Positions 24,030 to 33,367 of a DNA stretch of 64,000 bases are shown in pieces. The stretch's first letter is position 1, and every line of letters begins with the position of its first letter. The DNA comes from Mycolicibacterium tusciae (GTDB lineage Bacteria; Actinomycetota; Actinomycetes; Mycobacteriales; Mycobacteriaceae). Location of the stretch: assembly GCF_002086795.1 (NCBI RefSeq), contig NZ_MVIM01000021.1, positions 1 to 64,000 of the forward strand, in the 5' to 3' direction. The position numbers and the translations under genes are program-made. Under the pieces are notes generated by a model. That model did not search any database and was not told where the DNA came from. It saw only the letters and a list, made by a program, of their open reading frames with translations.

Positions 24030-27000
24030 TTACAACTTCAGCTCAGTGGGGGAGGGCTCCGGCGCCGCAGACGATAACGGCACTTCCCAGAGTTCGCCCG
24101 CGTTCAGTGTCTTTTCGATGCCCTCGACGCAGAGTTGGACCGGGGCGGCCGAACACGGCGGCAGATGTAGTCGTGCCTGCTGCTGGGTCAGATCGACGCT
24201 GATCGGCTGACCGCGGTAGCGCAGCCGAAACGACGCCGCGGTGAGCTCTGCGGGCAACACCGGGTGTAGCCACAGCACATCGCCTCGGGTCTCCACGCCG
24301 CCATAGCAGCGGATCACCATGTCGGCGGTGCCAGCCATGGCACCGATGTGGACGCCTTCGCGGGTGGCGCCTCCTTGGGTGTCGGCCAGATCGGCCTGCA
24401 GCGCCTCGGTGAACAGCGACCACGATCGTCGCCGGTCGGTGCGCGCCGACACCCACCCGTGGGCCAGCCTGCTCAACGTCGACCCGTGGCTGGTGCGGGC
24501 CAGGTAGTAGCGAACCGTGCGAACAATCAGCTCCGGCGGCAGCTCGTAGCCGAGCTCGGCGAACACGGCGCGCAGTTCCTCGGCCGAAAACAGGTAGAAC
24601 AACATCAGCACATCGGCCTGCTTGGAGAGCTTGTAGCGGTTGGTGGTGTCGCCCTCGGCGTGCAAGATCAGATCCAAACGTCCGATGTTGCCGTAGCGGC
24701 TGCGGTAGCGATCCCAATCGAATTCGGCCAGCTCGTCGTAGCCGTCGAACTGGCTGATGACGCCGTCGTGGAAGGGGACACGCAGCCTGCTGCCGACTCG
24801 GCGCCAATGGGCCGGCTCCTCGGGCTGGAGGTGGAGGCGACGCCAGAGTTGCTCACAGTCACGATGTGCCAACAGCGCCACCGTCTCCTGCGCGCGGGCC
24901 AGCACCCAGGCGGCCAGGACATTGGTGTAGGCGTTGTTGCGCAGTCCCTGCCCGGGTGTGTCGGGGTAGCCGTCGTGATATTCGTCGGGTCCCATCACCC
25001 CGACGATGTCGAAGCGGTCATCGGCCGGGTCGTGTGCCGCCAAGCTGGCGAACAGCCGCGCCACTTCGACCAGGATCTCCGCCCCGTAGTCGGTGAGAAA
25101 TCCGATGTCGCCGGTGGCCTGGTGGTACTGCCACACGCTGTAGGCGACGGCCAGCCCGACGTGGCGCTGACGGTGCGAGTTGTCCGGTACCCATTGTCCG
25201 TTGCGGACGTTGAGCAGTTGTGTGGGTGTTTCTTCGCGGCCCTCGCTGCCGGACTGCCATGGGAACATCGCGCCGGCCAGGCCTGCGGCGCGGGCAGCGG
25301 CGCGGGCGGCGCCCAGGCGGCGATAGCGGTACAGCAACAAGGACCGGGTCAGTTCGGGTTGGCGCAGGGTCAGCATCGGATAGACGAACAGTTCGTCCCA
25401 GAAGATGTGGCCGCGGTAGCCCTCGCCGTGCAGGCCTCGGGCCGGCAGGCCGGCATCGAGGTCTGGGCTCGCGGCCGAAATGGTTTGTAGCACATGGAAA
25501 ATGTGCAGATTCAATGCCAGCGACTGCTGCGGGCCCGCGGCCAGATCGATCCCGAATCGCTGCCACATCTGCTCCCACGCCTGCTCGTGGTCCTCGAACA
25601 GCTCGCCGAATCCGGGAGCCCGGCCGATGCGGTTGCATGCGTCCGCGGCGGCGGTCGAGATGGCCCGGTCCCGAGAGGTGGCCACCGCCGCGACTTTCTC
25701 TATCGCCACGTGTGTGCCCGGCTCGAGGTGCACAGTCAAGGTGTGTCCTGCGTAGGCGGGCGCCAGCACAGGCTCGCGGTTGATCACTGCGTCAACGCCG
25801 CGGACACGGGTGCGCGCGACGGTGGCGATGCTGATGTGAGATTGGCTTGTCGCAACGTCGGCGAGCACAGTTTCGCGGTCGACTTCTGTTGTGGCTGTGG
25901 GGATGAGATGGTGGTGGGCCAGCTCGTGGTCGGCGGGCACATTGCGGTTGGCGACGTCGGCGTTGATTCCGGACTCGACAATCATGTCCCCGGACCAGTT
26001 TTCGGATTCGAGCATGACTTCGAGGGCGGCCAGGTGTGGATGGGTCAGGGACTGTATCTGTCGTGACGTGAGTCGCACGGTGCGGCCGGCCGTGTCGCGG
26101 TAGCGGTTGGTACGTGTCAGGACGCCGGCGCGGATGTCGAGTGTCTGCTCGTGGCTTACCATGTCCGGCGATCCTGGACGCAACGGCGCCCCGCCGGCGA
26201 ACCGTACCGTTAGATGCGTCCAGTCTGGGGCGTTGACTAGGTGTTCGGTCTCGACGGTGGCTCCGTTCAGATCGGTGGTGAGCCGGTTGTAGACCCCCGC
26301 GAGGTAAGTACCCGGGTAATGGACGTTGTCGGCGGTGCTGCCGGCGACGGCGCCGCGGGTGGCCCAATAGCCGTTGCCGAGCGTGCACAGAGCCTCCCGG
26401 GTCCCTTCCTGTGCTGGGTCGAAGTGGTCGTAGACCAGCTGCCACCCGGCCTGGGCGGGGACCGTCGCGCCGCCGCACCATGCCCGGTTTGCGTGGCCGC
26501 GGCCGCTCGGGGTCGGCGGCATCTGGGTGAGGTCGGTCACCACCACGTCCGCACCCGCGTCGGCCAGCGCTGATCCGGCTCCGGTGCGATCGACCCCCAC
26601 GACCAGACCAAAACCTCCGTCTGCGGCGGCGCTGACACCGGCGGTGGCATCTTCGAACACGATCGCATCGCACGGCGGCACGGATAGCCGGCGGGCCGCC
26701 TCGATGAACATCGCCGGGTCGGGTTTGCCGGGCAGCGACAGCCGCATCGCGTCGATGCCATCGACACGCACCGAGAAGAAGTGTGTCACCCCGCCCGCGT
26801 CAAGAACCGCCTGACTGTTGCGGCTGGAGGTCACCAGCGCCGCGGGCACATTGCGCGCCTGAAGTTCGACGAGCAGTTTTCTCGCGTCGGGAAACACCGA
26901 CACCCCTGCCTGGGCAAGCAGGTCCTCGAAGATCCGCTGTTTGCGTGCGCCGAGTCCGTACACGGTCAGTTGCTCCGGGCCATCATCGGTGCTTCCGACC

Positions 27001-27266
27001 GGCACGTCGAGACCGCGCGAGGCCAGCAGTGCGCTTACACCGCCTTCGCGGGTGCGCCCGTCGACGTAGGTGCGGTAGTCGCGTTCCGCGTCGAAGGGCG
27101 GCTGGCGGTCACTCCCGATGGTGGGAAGGACCGTGTCGAACAGCATCTTCCACGCCGCCGCGTGCACGGTTGCGGTGTCGGTGATCACCCCGTCCATGTC
27201 GAAGATCGCCGCGCCGTAGCCGTTGCGGGTACGCCCGGCAGGCACCGGCAGGTGGTCGAGGTGCAT
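24030..27266 (-). CDS. HAD phosphatase/phosphomutase - GH65 phosphorylase fusion (Rv2006-like)
   Basis: About 1078 residues. N-terminal HAD domain (about 15-255) with FDMDGVITDT, TSSRNSQAVL, GKPDPAMF and FEDATAGVSAA, of beta-phosphoglucomutase type. It is followed by a complete glycoside hydrolase 65 domain (about 290-1040); the catalytic acid is in GPDEYHDG, with RNNAYTN after it. GH65 enzymes phosphorolyse or hydrolyse trehalose- or maltose-like sugars, and the HAD part could convert the sugar phosphate. M. tuberculosis Rv2006 (otsB1), a DosR-regulon gene, has a similar plan. The frame is open to 27614, but the ATG at 27266, just before the HAD domain, is preferred because the box and dyad lie in the open part. 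Confidence 0.85.
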   Translation of the reverse strand: MHLDHLPVPAGRTRNGYGAAIFDMDGVITDTATVHAAAWKMLFDTVLPTIGSDRQPPFDAERDYRTYVDGRTREGGVSALLASRGLDVPVGSTDDGPEQLTVYGLGARKQRIFEDLLAQAGVSVFPDARKLLVELQARNVPAALVTSSRNSQAVLDAGGVTHFFSVRVDGIDAMRLSLPGKPDPAMFIEAARRLSVPPCDAIVFEDATAGVSAAADGGFGLVVGVDRTGAGSALADAGADVVVTDLTQMPPTPSGRGHANRAWCGGATVPAQAGWQLVYDHFDPAQEGTREALCTLGNGYWATRGAVAGSTADNVHYPGTYLAGVYNRLTTDLNGATVETEHLVNAPDWTHLTVRFAGGAPLRPGSPDMVSHEQTLDIRAGVLTRTNRYRDTAGRTVRLTSRQIQSLTHPHLAALEVMLESENWSGDMIVESGINADVANRNVPADHELAHHHLIPTATTEVDRETVLADVATSQSHISIATVARTRVRGVDAVINREPVLAPAYAGHTLTVHLEPGTHVAIEKVAAVATSRDRAISTAAADACNRIGRAPGFGELFEDHEQAWEQMWQRFGIDLAAGPQQSLALNLHIFHVLQTISAASPDLDAGLPARGLHGEGYRGHIFWDELFVYPMLTLRQPELTRSLLLYRYRRLGAARAAARAAGLAGAMFPWQSGSEGREETPTQLLNVRNGQWVPDNSHRQRHVGLAVAYSVWQYHQATGDIGFLTDYGAEILVEVARLFASLAAHDPADDRFDIVGVMGPDEYHDGYPDTPGQGLRNNAYTNVLAAWVLARAQETVALLAHRDCEQLWRRLHLQPEEPAHWRRVGSRLRVPFHDGVISQFDGYDELAEFDWDRYRSRYGNIGRLDLILHAEGDTTNRYKLSKQADVLMLFYLFSAEELRAVFAELGYELPPELIVRTVRYYLARTSHGSTLSRLAHGWVSARTDRRRSWSLFTEALQADLADTQGGATREGVHIGAMAGTADMVIRCYGGVETRGDVLWLHPVLPAELTAASFRLRYRGQPISVDLTQQQARLHLPPCSAAPVQLCVEGIEKTLNAGELWEVPLSSAAPEPSPTELKL

Positions 27267-27474
27267 CAGCAACACCGACCGGAACTGCCGGACCCGGCCC
27301 CGTCGCAGCGGGTCGCGGTGAACCGGCTGTCCCCGGGCCAAACGTGCGCCGATACAGGGCCCAATCGGGGTCCTGCCGGATGCGGCGGGAGGAGGATCTC
27401 GGCAGCCGGTTGCGGTCGGTCCTCGGGAAAGACAGCCATCGTCGTTATCGGTCCTTGATCGTGGCGTGCGCCAT

Positions 27475-27493
27475 CTACTAGCGCCAACAGTAC
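27475..27493. promoter_or_regulatory. CTAC-N11-GTAC dyad upstream of HAD-GH65
   Basis: A seven-of-eight match to the CTAC-N11-GTAG dyad (also TACT-N9-AGTA). It lies between the GGGACTTT box at 27556 and the minus-strand gene start at 27266, in the same order as at the other box-carrying promoters. Confidence 0.5.
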
Positions 27494-27555
27494 TGGGCAG
27501 GTGCGCATGAGCGTAGGGGCCCGATCTGCTGGTTGGCGCCAGACCGACAAGTTCA

Positions 27556-27563
27556 GGGACTTT
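27556..27563 (+). promoter_or_regulatory. GGGACTTT (DosR-like) box upstream of HAD-GH65
   Basis: TTCAGGGACTTTCGTCAGTC contains a perfect GGGACT-TT half-site followed by the partial second half GTC. It lies about 290 bases upstream of the start of the HAD-GH65 gene, whose M. tuberculosis counterpart is DosR controlled. Confidence 0.5.
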
Positions 27564-27601
27564 CGTCAGTCGGATTTGGGCCTTTCGGTGGGCCGACAGC
27601 A

Positions 27602-27644
27602 GACGTTGTCCCATTGGGCTGCTCGCCCGAGGGGTGCAACGTTG
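27602..27644 (+). promoter_or_regulatory. Shared bipartite element, copy 1
   Basis: GACGTTGTCCCATTGG, then 17 bases, then TGCAACGTTG. Both parts and the 33-base offset between their starts recur upstream of the methyltransferase gene at 29025-29067. The outer ACGTTG/CAACGT arms are inverted repeats. Confidence 0.55.
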
Positions 27645-27652
27645 GCGACGTA

Positions 27653-27817
27653 ATGCACTACACCCTTAGCTACACGGAGGTTATCGCCGACAAGATCGAC
27701 GAGGCGCTCGGCGCCGAGGACACGGCCGACGAGCCTGAACGTCGTCTCGCTGGTGGCACAGCGACATCGAACATCAAGAGACCGAGCACAGTCAGCCGAA
27801 AGGACTACATGCCATGA
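27653..27817 (+). CDS. Possible small upstream ORF (54 aa)
   Basis: MHYTLSYTEVIADKIDEALG... runs from ATG 27653 to a TGA that overlaps the start codon of the lipoprotein gene (ATGA at 27814). The overlap suggests translational coupling, and the first 25 residues have an amphipathic, protein-like make-up. There is no clear ribosome site and no family match, so it may equally be a chance frame. Confidence 0.3.
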   Translation: MHYTLSYTEVIADKIDEALGAEDTADEPERRLAGGTATSNIKRPSTVSRKDYMP

Positions 27818-28926
27818 ACATTCGGCTTGTTGCCGCTGCCGCAGTTGTCACGCTGGCTGCAGCGCTGGCGGGCTGTTCCGGCGCAACGACGGTTTCGTCA
27901 AACCAGCCACTGACGACAACATCGCCGGCAGGGACGAGCAGAGTCGTCTCCGGGTCGGTGTGGGTGGCCGACGAGGGCGGTGAAAGCCTGACCGTCGTGG
28001 ATGCGGCCACAAACACCGTGGCGATGACCGTGACCGGCATCAAAGGACCGCACAACGTTCAAGTCGGCCGCGCCGGGGCAACCGTGTACGCCGTCAGCGA
28101 CAGCAACACGGTGATGGCCATCGACGCAGCCACGTACACGGTCGCCGCGGTCGCAGCCACAGGATCAGCTCCGGCCCATGTGATCGAGGTACCGAACGGC
28201 AAAGTTTATGTCTCCAATTCCGGGGATGGCACTGTGTCGGTGTACCAGGCTCGGGGCCTTGAGGCGACGGGCCGGATCGACCTGGGCGGGATGCCCCACG
28301 GACTACGCCCCGCCGCCGGCGGCTCGCTGATCGTGGTGGCCAACACGATGGCTGGGACGGTCGATCTCATCGACCCTGCCAACGATCGGTTCTTGGGCTC
28401 TGTCCCGGTGGGCCCCGGCCCGGCGCAGGTTGCAGTCACCGCCGATGGACGGTACGCCTACGCCGGTATCACCGACCCTCCGGCAGTGGTGAAAGTGGAT
28501 CTGACCGCCCGCAAGGTTGTTGGCACCGCACAGGTGTCCGCCTCTCCGGTCCAGGTGTACCTGACGCCGGACGAGACAACTGTGTTGTCGGCCGATCAGG
28601 GCACTGCAGAAAAGCCCGGACATGCGCTGTCGGTGATCGATACCGCGGCAATGACCGTTCGCGGCACCGTCGGCACCGGCTCGGGGCCACACGGAGTAGT
28701 CATCGACACTTCCGGAACGCGGGCATGGGTCACAAACACCTACGACAACACGGTGTCCGTCATCGACCTACCCAGCCGGTCGATTGTGGCGACAATCGCT
28801 GTCGGCACGGGTCCCAGCGGGATCAGCTACACGTCGCGCCCCCCGGCCGCATCCGGCACAACGACCGCCACGCTGAAAGTCCCAGCACAATCCCCGAGCG
28901 TCCAAGACCACACTGCGCACCATTAA
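27814..28926 (+). CDS. YVTN-type beta-propeller lipoprotein
   Basis: 370 residues. Signal peptide with lipobox LAGC (C21 lipidated). From about residue 45 there are repeated blades of the YVTN/YncE kind, for example GSVWVADEGGESLTVVDAAT, KVYVSNSGDGTVSVYQ and TRAWVTNTYDNTVSVIDLPS. This predicts a seven-bladed propeller on the outer face of the membrane. The binding partner is unknown. A good AAAGGA precedes ATG 27814. The promoter region carries the bipartite element shared with the methyltransferase gene at 29104. The C-terminal tail is low complexity and ends HTAHH. Confidence 0.85.
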   Translation: MNIRLVAAAAVVTLAAALAGCSGATTVSSNQPLTTTSPAGTSRVVSGSVWVADEGGESLTVVDAATNTVAMTVTGIKGPHNVQVGRAGATVYAVSDSNTVMAIDAATYTVAAVAATGSAPAHVIEVPNGKVYVSNSGDGTVSVYQARGLEATGRIDLGGMPHGLRPAAGGSLIVVANTMAGTVDLIDPANDRFLGSVPVGPGPAQVAVTADGRYAYAGITDPPAVVKVDLTARKVVGTAQVSASPVQVYLTPDETTVLSADQGTAEKPGHALSVIDTAAMTVRGTVGTGSGPHGVVIDTSGTRAWVTNTYDNTVSVIDLPSRSIVATIAVGTGPSGISYTSRPPAASGTTTATLKVPAQSPSVQDHTAHH

Positions 28927-29024
28927 CCAAGGCGGGCATGAGCAGACGCAGCGCCTTTGACGTCCGTGGACACGTGAAGGTCTTTGGTTAGTCCGAGATT
29001 GTGCCTAATGGACACCCGATCGCG

Positions 29025-29067
29025 GACGTTGTCCCATCGGCTCGCGCAGCTGGCCGATGCAACGTTG
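29025..29067 (+). promoter_or_regulatory. Shared bipartite element, copy 2
   Basis: GACGTTGTCCCATCGG-N17-TGCAACGTTG, 37 bases before ATG 29104. Identical to copy 1 except for one base in the first part, with the same spacing. The two genes should be co-regulated. Confidence 0.55.
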
Positions 29068-29103
29068 AAACGTCACTGCTAGAACAATCACAGAAGGTGT
29101 GCG

Positions 29104-29769
29104 ATGGCAGATGCAGCCTACGGCTTGTGGCCGTTAGTACTCGTGAACACCTTGCTATTCGCGGCATTTGGACTGAGTTTCTTTCACCCACGAACGAATC
29201 ATGATTGGCGGGCGATGGGTGCATACACCGCCTTCTTGGTGGCGCTGTTCACCGAAATGTATGGCATCCCGTTAACCGTGTATCTGCTCGGGAGCTGGCT
29301 TGGATCACGGTTCCCGCTGCTGCGCGACACCCACGCCGGCGGGCACCTGTGGAATGACCTGATCGGTTGGACCGGCGACCCACATCTAAGCCCCTTCCAT
29401 CTCGCCAGCTATGTGGCAATCGGCGCGGGCTTCTGGCTCATCGCAGCCGGCTGGCGGCATCTGCACGAGGCGGCCCGGGCCGATCGGCTCGCCACCACCG
29501 GACCGTATGCTTGGGTACGGCATCCGCAATACGACGGCTTTCTGCTGGTGATGATGGGCTTCTTGTTGCAGTGGCCGACAATCCCCACCCTGATCATGTT
29601 CCCCGTGCTCGTCTATATCTACGCGCGACTGGCTCGCACCGAAGAACGCGCGGTAGCGGACCGATTCGGCCAGCAGTGGAACGAATACGCAGCGCGAACC
29701 TCGGCATTCGTGCCCCACATCCGCTCGCTCACACGTAAACCGCCCCATACGCCTCTCGTTCAGCGGTGA
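29104..29769 (+). CDS. Isoprenylcysteine carboxyl methyltransferase-family membrane protein
   Basis: 221 residues, about five or six membrane helices. The conserved C-terminal part reads TTGPYAWVRHPQYDGFLLVM, then EERAVADRFGQQWNEYAART (about residues 180-200), typical of the ICMT/PEMT fold, which binds SAM at the membrane surface. Bacterial members methylate small or lipid substrates that are mostly unknown; true isoprenylcysteine substrates are not expected in a mycobacterium. It stands alone under the shared bipartite element and may be co-expressed with the lipoprotein gene. Confidence 0.8.
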   Translation: MADAAYGLWPLVLVNTLLFAAFGLSFFHPRTNHDWRAMGAYTAFLVALFTEMYGIPLTVYLLGSWLGSRFPLLRDTHAGGHLWNDLIGWTGDPHLSPFHLASYVAIGAGFWLIAAGWRHLHEAARADRLATTGPYAWVRHPQYDGFLLVMMGFLLQWPTIPTLIMFPVLVYIYARLARTEERAVADRFGQQWNEYAARTSAFVPHIRSLTRKPPHTPLVQR

Positions 29770-30297
29770 GGACCGTCGCGACTGATTGGCCAGTAGGTGA
29801 GGTCGCCGGATGCGATTACTGGCTCTCGGGGATACGGCGCGGTGGGCGCGCGGGCCGACCGGGTGGTCGACCTGCACGATCCCGGTGCCGGTTCCCTGCG
29901 GGCGGCGCTGGGCGAGGTGGATGTCGCGCTCATAGTGACGATGGGACCGGGCGCCAACGATCCGACGCTGCAAGTCTTTTCATGCCGAGTAAGCCGCGTC
30001 CGTCCAACCACGGCGCGGATTTCGTGCGCAGGCTGAACGCGAGCGCCGAACGGCGAAGCGAACAGTCAAGGATTGGGGAGAAGCTCAACGCGGGGTCGAA
30101 CCGCCAACCACAAATCGCGGTGCTCACCGAGGCGCTGGCCCGGGCTGCCAGTGCATGTCCCCGGGCACGACACCGAGGGCAAGCGGGAGATCCTGGTCTG
30201 CACCGCCATCGCCGAGCGACCCGGGCCTTCGCTGAGCACTGCAGTGAGCAGAGGCCGTTACGCCTACGCTGCTCGTGCGCATCGGTCTCGCCGCGTG
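29770..30297. other. Intergenic region, possible gene scraps
   Basis: No intact gene. A plus-strand stretch at about 29840-29950 (ARADRVVDLHDPGAGSLRAA) is reminiscent of the cofactor-binding part of a zinc-type dehydrogenase, but too short and broken to call. The rest shows only Arg-rich frames. Confidence 0.3.
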
Positions 30298-30477
30298 CTA
30301 CTTGCCGGATCGGTCGGTGCGTTCGTTGGTTGTCATGAGTAGCAGGATCAGCGGTCCGACGATCATTGCCAACGGGAGGAGCAATAGCGCGATCCCGTGG
30401 GTGACCAACACGATGGCGGCGAAGAGCACGCCCAAGGTGATAAGGACGTACGCAGATATGTGGTGGTTGTTTGACAT
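30298..30477 (-). CDS. Small two-helix membrane protein
   Basis: 59 residues: a short polar N-terminus MSNNHHISAY, two hydrophobic helices (about residues 10-28 and 30-50) and a charged tail. No recognised family, though it is similar in plan to the 72-residue protein at 34090-34308. No strong ribosome site is visible. The hydrophobic pattern is too regular for a random frame. Confidence 0.55.
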   Translation of the reverse strand: MSNNHHISAYVLITLGVLFAAIVLVTHGIALLLLPLAMIVGPLILLLMTTNERTDRSGK

Positions 30478-30762
30478 TGCGCCGCGTGCCGGTCGCGTGC
30501 CTAGAGGACAATGTCGATCACTGCAGGGCCAGATGTCATTCGCGAGCGCCGTCATCTTGTTGGTGACGCCAGGCAAAGCCGCCCTGACAGCCTGGCCGCG
30601 GCTCGTCATTGTGGCGCGGACAGAAGACATTTCGTGTGCGGCGCCTCGCTGAAGTGCTCCCGAAGTCACTCAGCCAGCCAGCGCAGGGCCGAGATGTCGT
30701 CGCCGAGTCGCCCGACTTCTCGCCTCACCGACCGAGCCGGCACAAGTGCTAGCGTCGCGTCC

Positions 30763-31758
30763 GTGACGGGAAATGCGGCCTCCCCGCTGCGCATTGGCAT
30801 CCTGGGCGCAGCGCGTATCGCACCGATGGCGCTCATCAAGCCAGCCAAACGAAACGACGAGGTCGTGGTCGCCGCTGTGGCGGCGCGCGACGTCTCGCGT
30901 GCCCGGGCCTTTGCCGCCAAACACGGCATCGCCCGGGTCCACGCAAGCTACGAGACACTGATCGCCGACGCGGACCTCGACGCAATCTACAACCCGCTGC
31001 CGAACAGCTTGCACGGCCGGTGGACCCGCGCCGCACTGGCCAGCGGCAAGCACGTGCTGTGCGAAAAGCCGTTCACCGCCAACGCCGCCGAAGCCAGTGA
31101 GATCGCCGAACTCGCCGCGAAGTCCGGCCGGGTCGTGATGGAGGCGTTCCATTACTACTACCACCCGCTGGCTGCGCGAATTAGGCAGATCATTGCCTCG
31201 GACGAATTGGGGAAGCTTGAGCGGGTGGAGGCGACCTTGTGCTACCCGCTACCGAAGTTCTCCGACATCCGCTACAACTACTCGCTCGCCGGCGGCGCGA
31301 CGATGGACGCCGGGTGCTATGCGGTCCATATGGCCCGCACGTTCGGCGGTGCAACTCCGGAAGTTGTTTCGGCGCAGGCGAAACTGCAGGATCGGCAGAT
31401 CGACCGGGCCATGACGGCCGAGTTTGCCGGCGGGCACACCGGCCGGGTCCACTGCTCGATGTGGTCGTCGGATCTGCTGCAGATCAGCGCGAAGGTGGTT
31501 GGCGACCAGGGCGAGCTGCGCGTGCTCAATCCGGTAATGCCCCAGTTCTTTCACCGGCTCTCCGTCCGATCAGCCGACGGCACGCGGGTGGAGCGTTTCT
31601 CGCGCCGCGCGTCCTACGCATATCAGCTCGACGCTTTCGCCGCGGCAGTGCTGCGCGGCGAACCGGTGACCACGACGCCCGAAGACGCGGTCGAGAACAT
31701 GACCGTCATCGATGCGATCTATCGCGCCGCTGGCCTCCCACTCCGCGAACCCAGCTGA
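30763..31758 (+). CDS. Gfo/Idh/MocA-family oxidoreductase
   Basis: 331 residues. N-terminal Rossmann fold with LRIGILGAARIAPMAL (about residues 9-24), the EKPF motif in GKHVLCEKPFTANAAEA (about 94-110) and a C-terminal substrate domain containing GGATMDAGCYAVHMAR. These enzymes oxidise or reduce sugar-like substrates with NAD(P). Start GTG 30763 lies 7 bases after TAGCGT, a plausible -10 for a leaderless message. A longer open frame upstream has no homology. It is a single gene, convergent with the ABC exporter. Confidence 0.85.
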   Translation: MTGNAASPLRIGILGAARIAPMALIKPAKRNDEVVVAAVAARDVSRARAFAAKHGIARVHASYETLIADADLDAIYNPLPNSLHGRWTRAALASGKHVLCEKPFTANAAEASEIAELAAKSGRVVMEAFHYYYHPLAARIRQIIASDELGKLERVEATLCYPLPKFSDIRYNYSLAGGATMDAGCYAVHMARTFGGATPEVVSAQAKLQDRQIDRAMTAEFAGGHTGRVHCSMWSSDLLQISAKVVGDQGELRVLNPVMPQFFHRLSVRSADGTRVERFSRRASYAYQLDAFAAAVLRGEPVTTTPEDAVENMTVIDAIYRAAGLPLREPS

Positions 31759-31849
31759 ACGCGCCCGACGCGTTGCTGGCTTGCCGTGCCGCGCAGGACC
31801 GATCCGTCACGAGGCGAAACCGCTGGTGAAGACGCCGGCAGCGGAGTCG

Positions 31850-33367
31850 TCATCCAGCAACAAGGGTGCGGCCCTGCTGGCGTGAACGTGCGAGCACCAA
31901 CGAAGCAACAACCAGCAGGCCGCCGAGCCAGGCCAGCCCGGCCAGCAGTGGTCCGGTCTGGTCGAAGTGTGCGGTCAGGCCGGTGTCGAAAAGTACCTTG
32001 GTCCAGCCGTATCCAGGTAGCAGATTTGCCCATTCCTCGGGTACGGGACGAAGCATCGGGCTCTGAGCGATCCCCAGATCGAGAAACGGGACCAAGAAGG
32101 CGATGAACACCCCAGCCACGCGGCCAAACAGCGGTCCGATGATCACGCCGACCAGCGCATAGGTCATGCCGAGCAGTAGGTTGGCGCCGGCGTACCCGGC
32201 CCATTGAGCGGCATCGAACACGGTCGCCGTCATGGCCAGCGCGGCCACCGATATGACGACAACGGCAACGGCGACGACGCCGAGCCGGGCCGCCACCACG
32301 ACGCGCGTGCGGTAGCCGGCCAGCCGCAGCCGTCCGTCTCCGGCTGCGGCGTCGATGACCACGAACATGCCGGCCAGGGCGGCCAGCCCCGCGATCGCGA
32401 TCGGTGCCATGGTTCCGGCATGCACCTCTGGGAACCAGAACGATGCGGTGCGGGAGGCGCCGTCCTCGGTCACGGTGAGGAGTAGGTTGCGAGCCGGTGT
32501 GGTGATCTTCGCAAGCAGCACGAACAGCACCGGCACAATCACCAGGAGTACCAGCAGCACCGGGTTTCGGCGCAGATCGACCAGACCGAACCGCAGCGCG
32601 GTAGCCAACTGTCCAGAAGTGCGATGGCTGCGTCGGCCGGTGCGTGAGCCCGCCGCCAACACCGCCGCGGCGACCACAACCGCACCCACGACCCAGACAA
32701 GGGAAATTCCGAGATCGCCCAGCCGCCCACCGTGACGCGATGGCAGGTCGACCATCCACAGCGTGACGAAATGCGTTGGGAAGAACCGCGATATCACGTA
32801 GTCGCCACCGCTGCCCCCGGGACCGAAGAACACGTCGATTATCCAGATGAGCAGGATCGCCACCGCGCCGTTGACCGGATTGCTAACCGCCACACCCACA
32901 AGCGCGCCGATCGCCAGATAGATGACGGCGAACATCAAAGTGCCAGCGATCACGCGGCCCGGATCGTCGATTCCCGTGCGCACCGCCAACGCGACCAACG
33001 CCACCGCCGACACCAGGCCAGCCAGCAGCAGCCCGGTGCCCGCCCGGCCGGCGATCAGACGTGCCGGCGGCAAGCCGGCCAGCAGCATCCGCTTGTCAGC
33101 GGCGCGGGCTGAACGGACTTGGAAGTACATCGCCAGGCTGGAGAGGAAGCCGGCCGCCCAGCCCGCCGTCGTGGTCTCAAGCGCGGGGCCGAGCTCCCCG
33201 CCCAACAACTCCATCGCATCGGCCAATGAGCGGGCCGCCACCATGACGAACACCAGCGGTACCAGGACCATGACTATCAAGTTCACTGGATTGCGCACAT
33301 AGCCGGCGACAAATGACCGGGTCAGCAGCAGTGTTGGCCGCCATTGCTCATGCACCGCGGTCGTCAT
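31850..33367 (-). CDS. ABC exporter permease (ABC-2 type)
   Basis: 505 residues with about 12 hydrophobic helices in two halves, as in fused ABC-2 permeases; an RNPV stretch opens each half (SFVAGYVRNPVNLIVMVLVP and LVDLRRNPVLLVLLVIVP). It should form the membrane channel for the ATPase encoded just upstream. The start at 33367 overlaps the ATPase stop (ATGA), so the two are translationally coupled. The substrate is unknown; drug or lipid export is the usual role. Confidence 0.82.
   Translation of the reverse strand: MTTAVHEQWRPTLLLTRSFVAGYVRNPVNLIVMVLVPLVFVMVAARSLADAMELLGGELGPALETTTAGWAAGFLSSLAMYFQVRSARAADKRMLLAGLPPARLIAGRAGTGLLLAGLVSAVALVALAVRTGIDDPGRVIAGTLMFAVIYLAIGALVGVAVSNPVNGAVAILLIWIIDVFFGPGGSGGDYVISRFFPTHFVTLWMVDLPSRHGGRLGDLGISLVWVVGAVVVAAAVLAAGSRTGRRSHRTSGQLATALRFGLVDLRRNPVLLVLLVIVPVLFVLLAKITTPARNLLLTVTEDGASRTASFWFPEVHAGTMAPIAIAGLAALAGMFVVIDAAAGDGRLRLAGYRTRVVVAARLGVVAVAVVVISVAALAMTATVFDAAQWAGYAGANLLLGMTYALVGVIIGPLFGRVAGVFIAFLVPFLDLGIAQSPMLRPVPEEWANLLPGYGWTKVLFDTGLTAHFDQTGPLLAGLAWLGGLLVVASLVLARSRQQGRTLVAG

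Noticed and set aside
27267..27614. N-terminal extension of the HAD-GH65 frame to 27614
   Set aside because: The open part has no homology, is Arg/Pro-rich and contains the GGGACTTT box and dyad, so it is more likely promoter and leader.
27621..27740. Possible CRISPR-like spacing of repeated upstream elements
   Set aside because: Only two copies 1.4 kb apart, each before a gene. No CRISPR array was found anywhere.
28870..28890. AAAGTCCC near the end of the beta-propeller gene
   Set aside because: Inside coding sequence and without the second half-site or a nearby dyad, so not counted as a DosR-like box.
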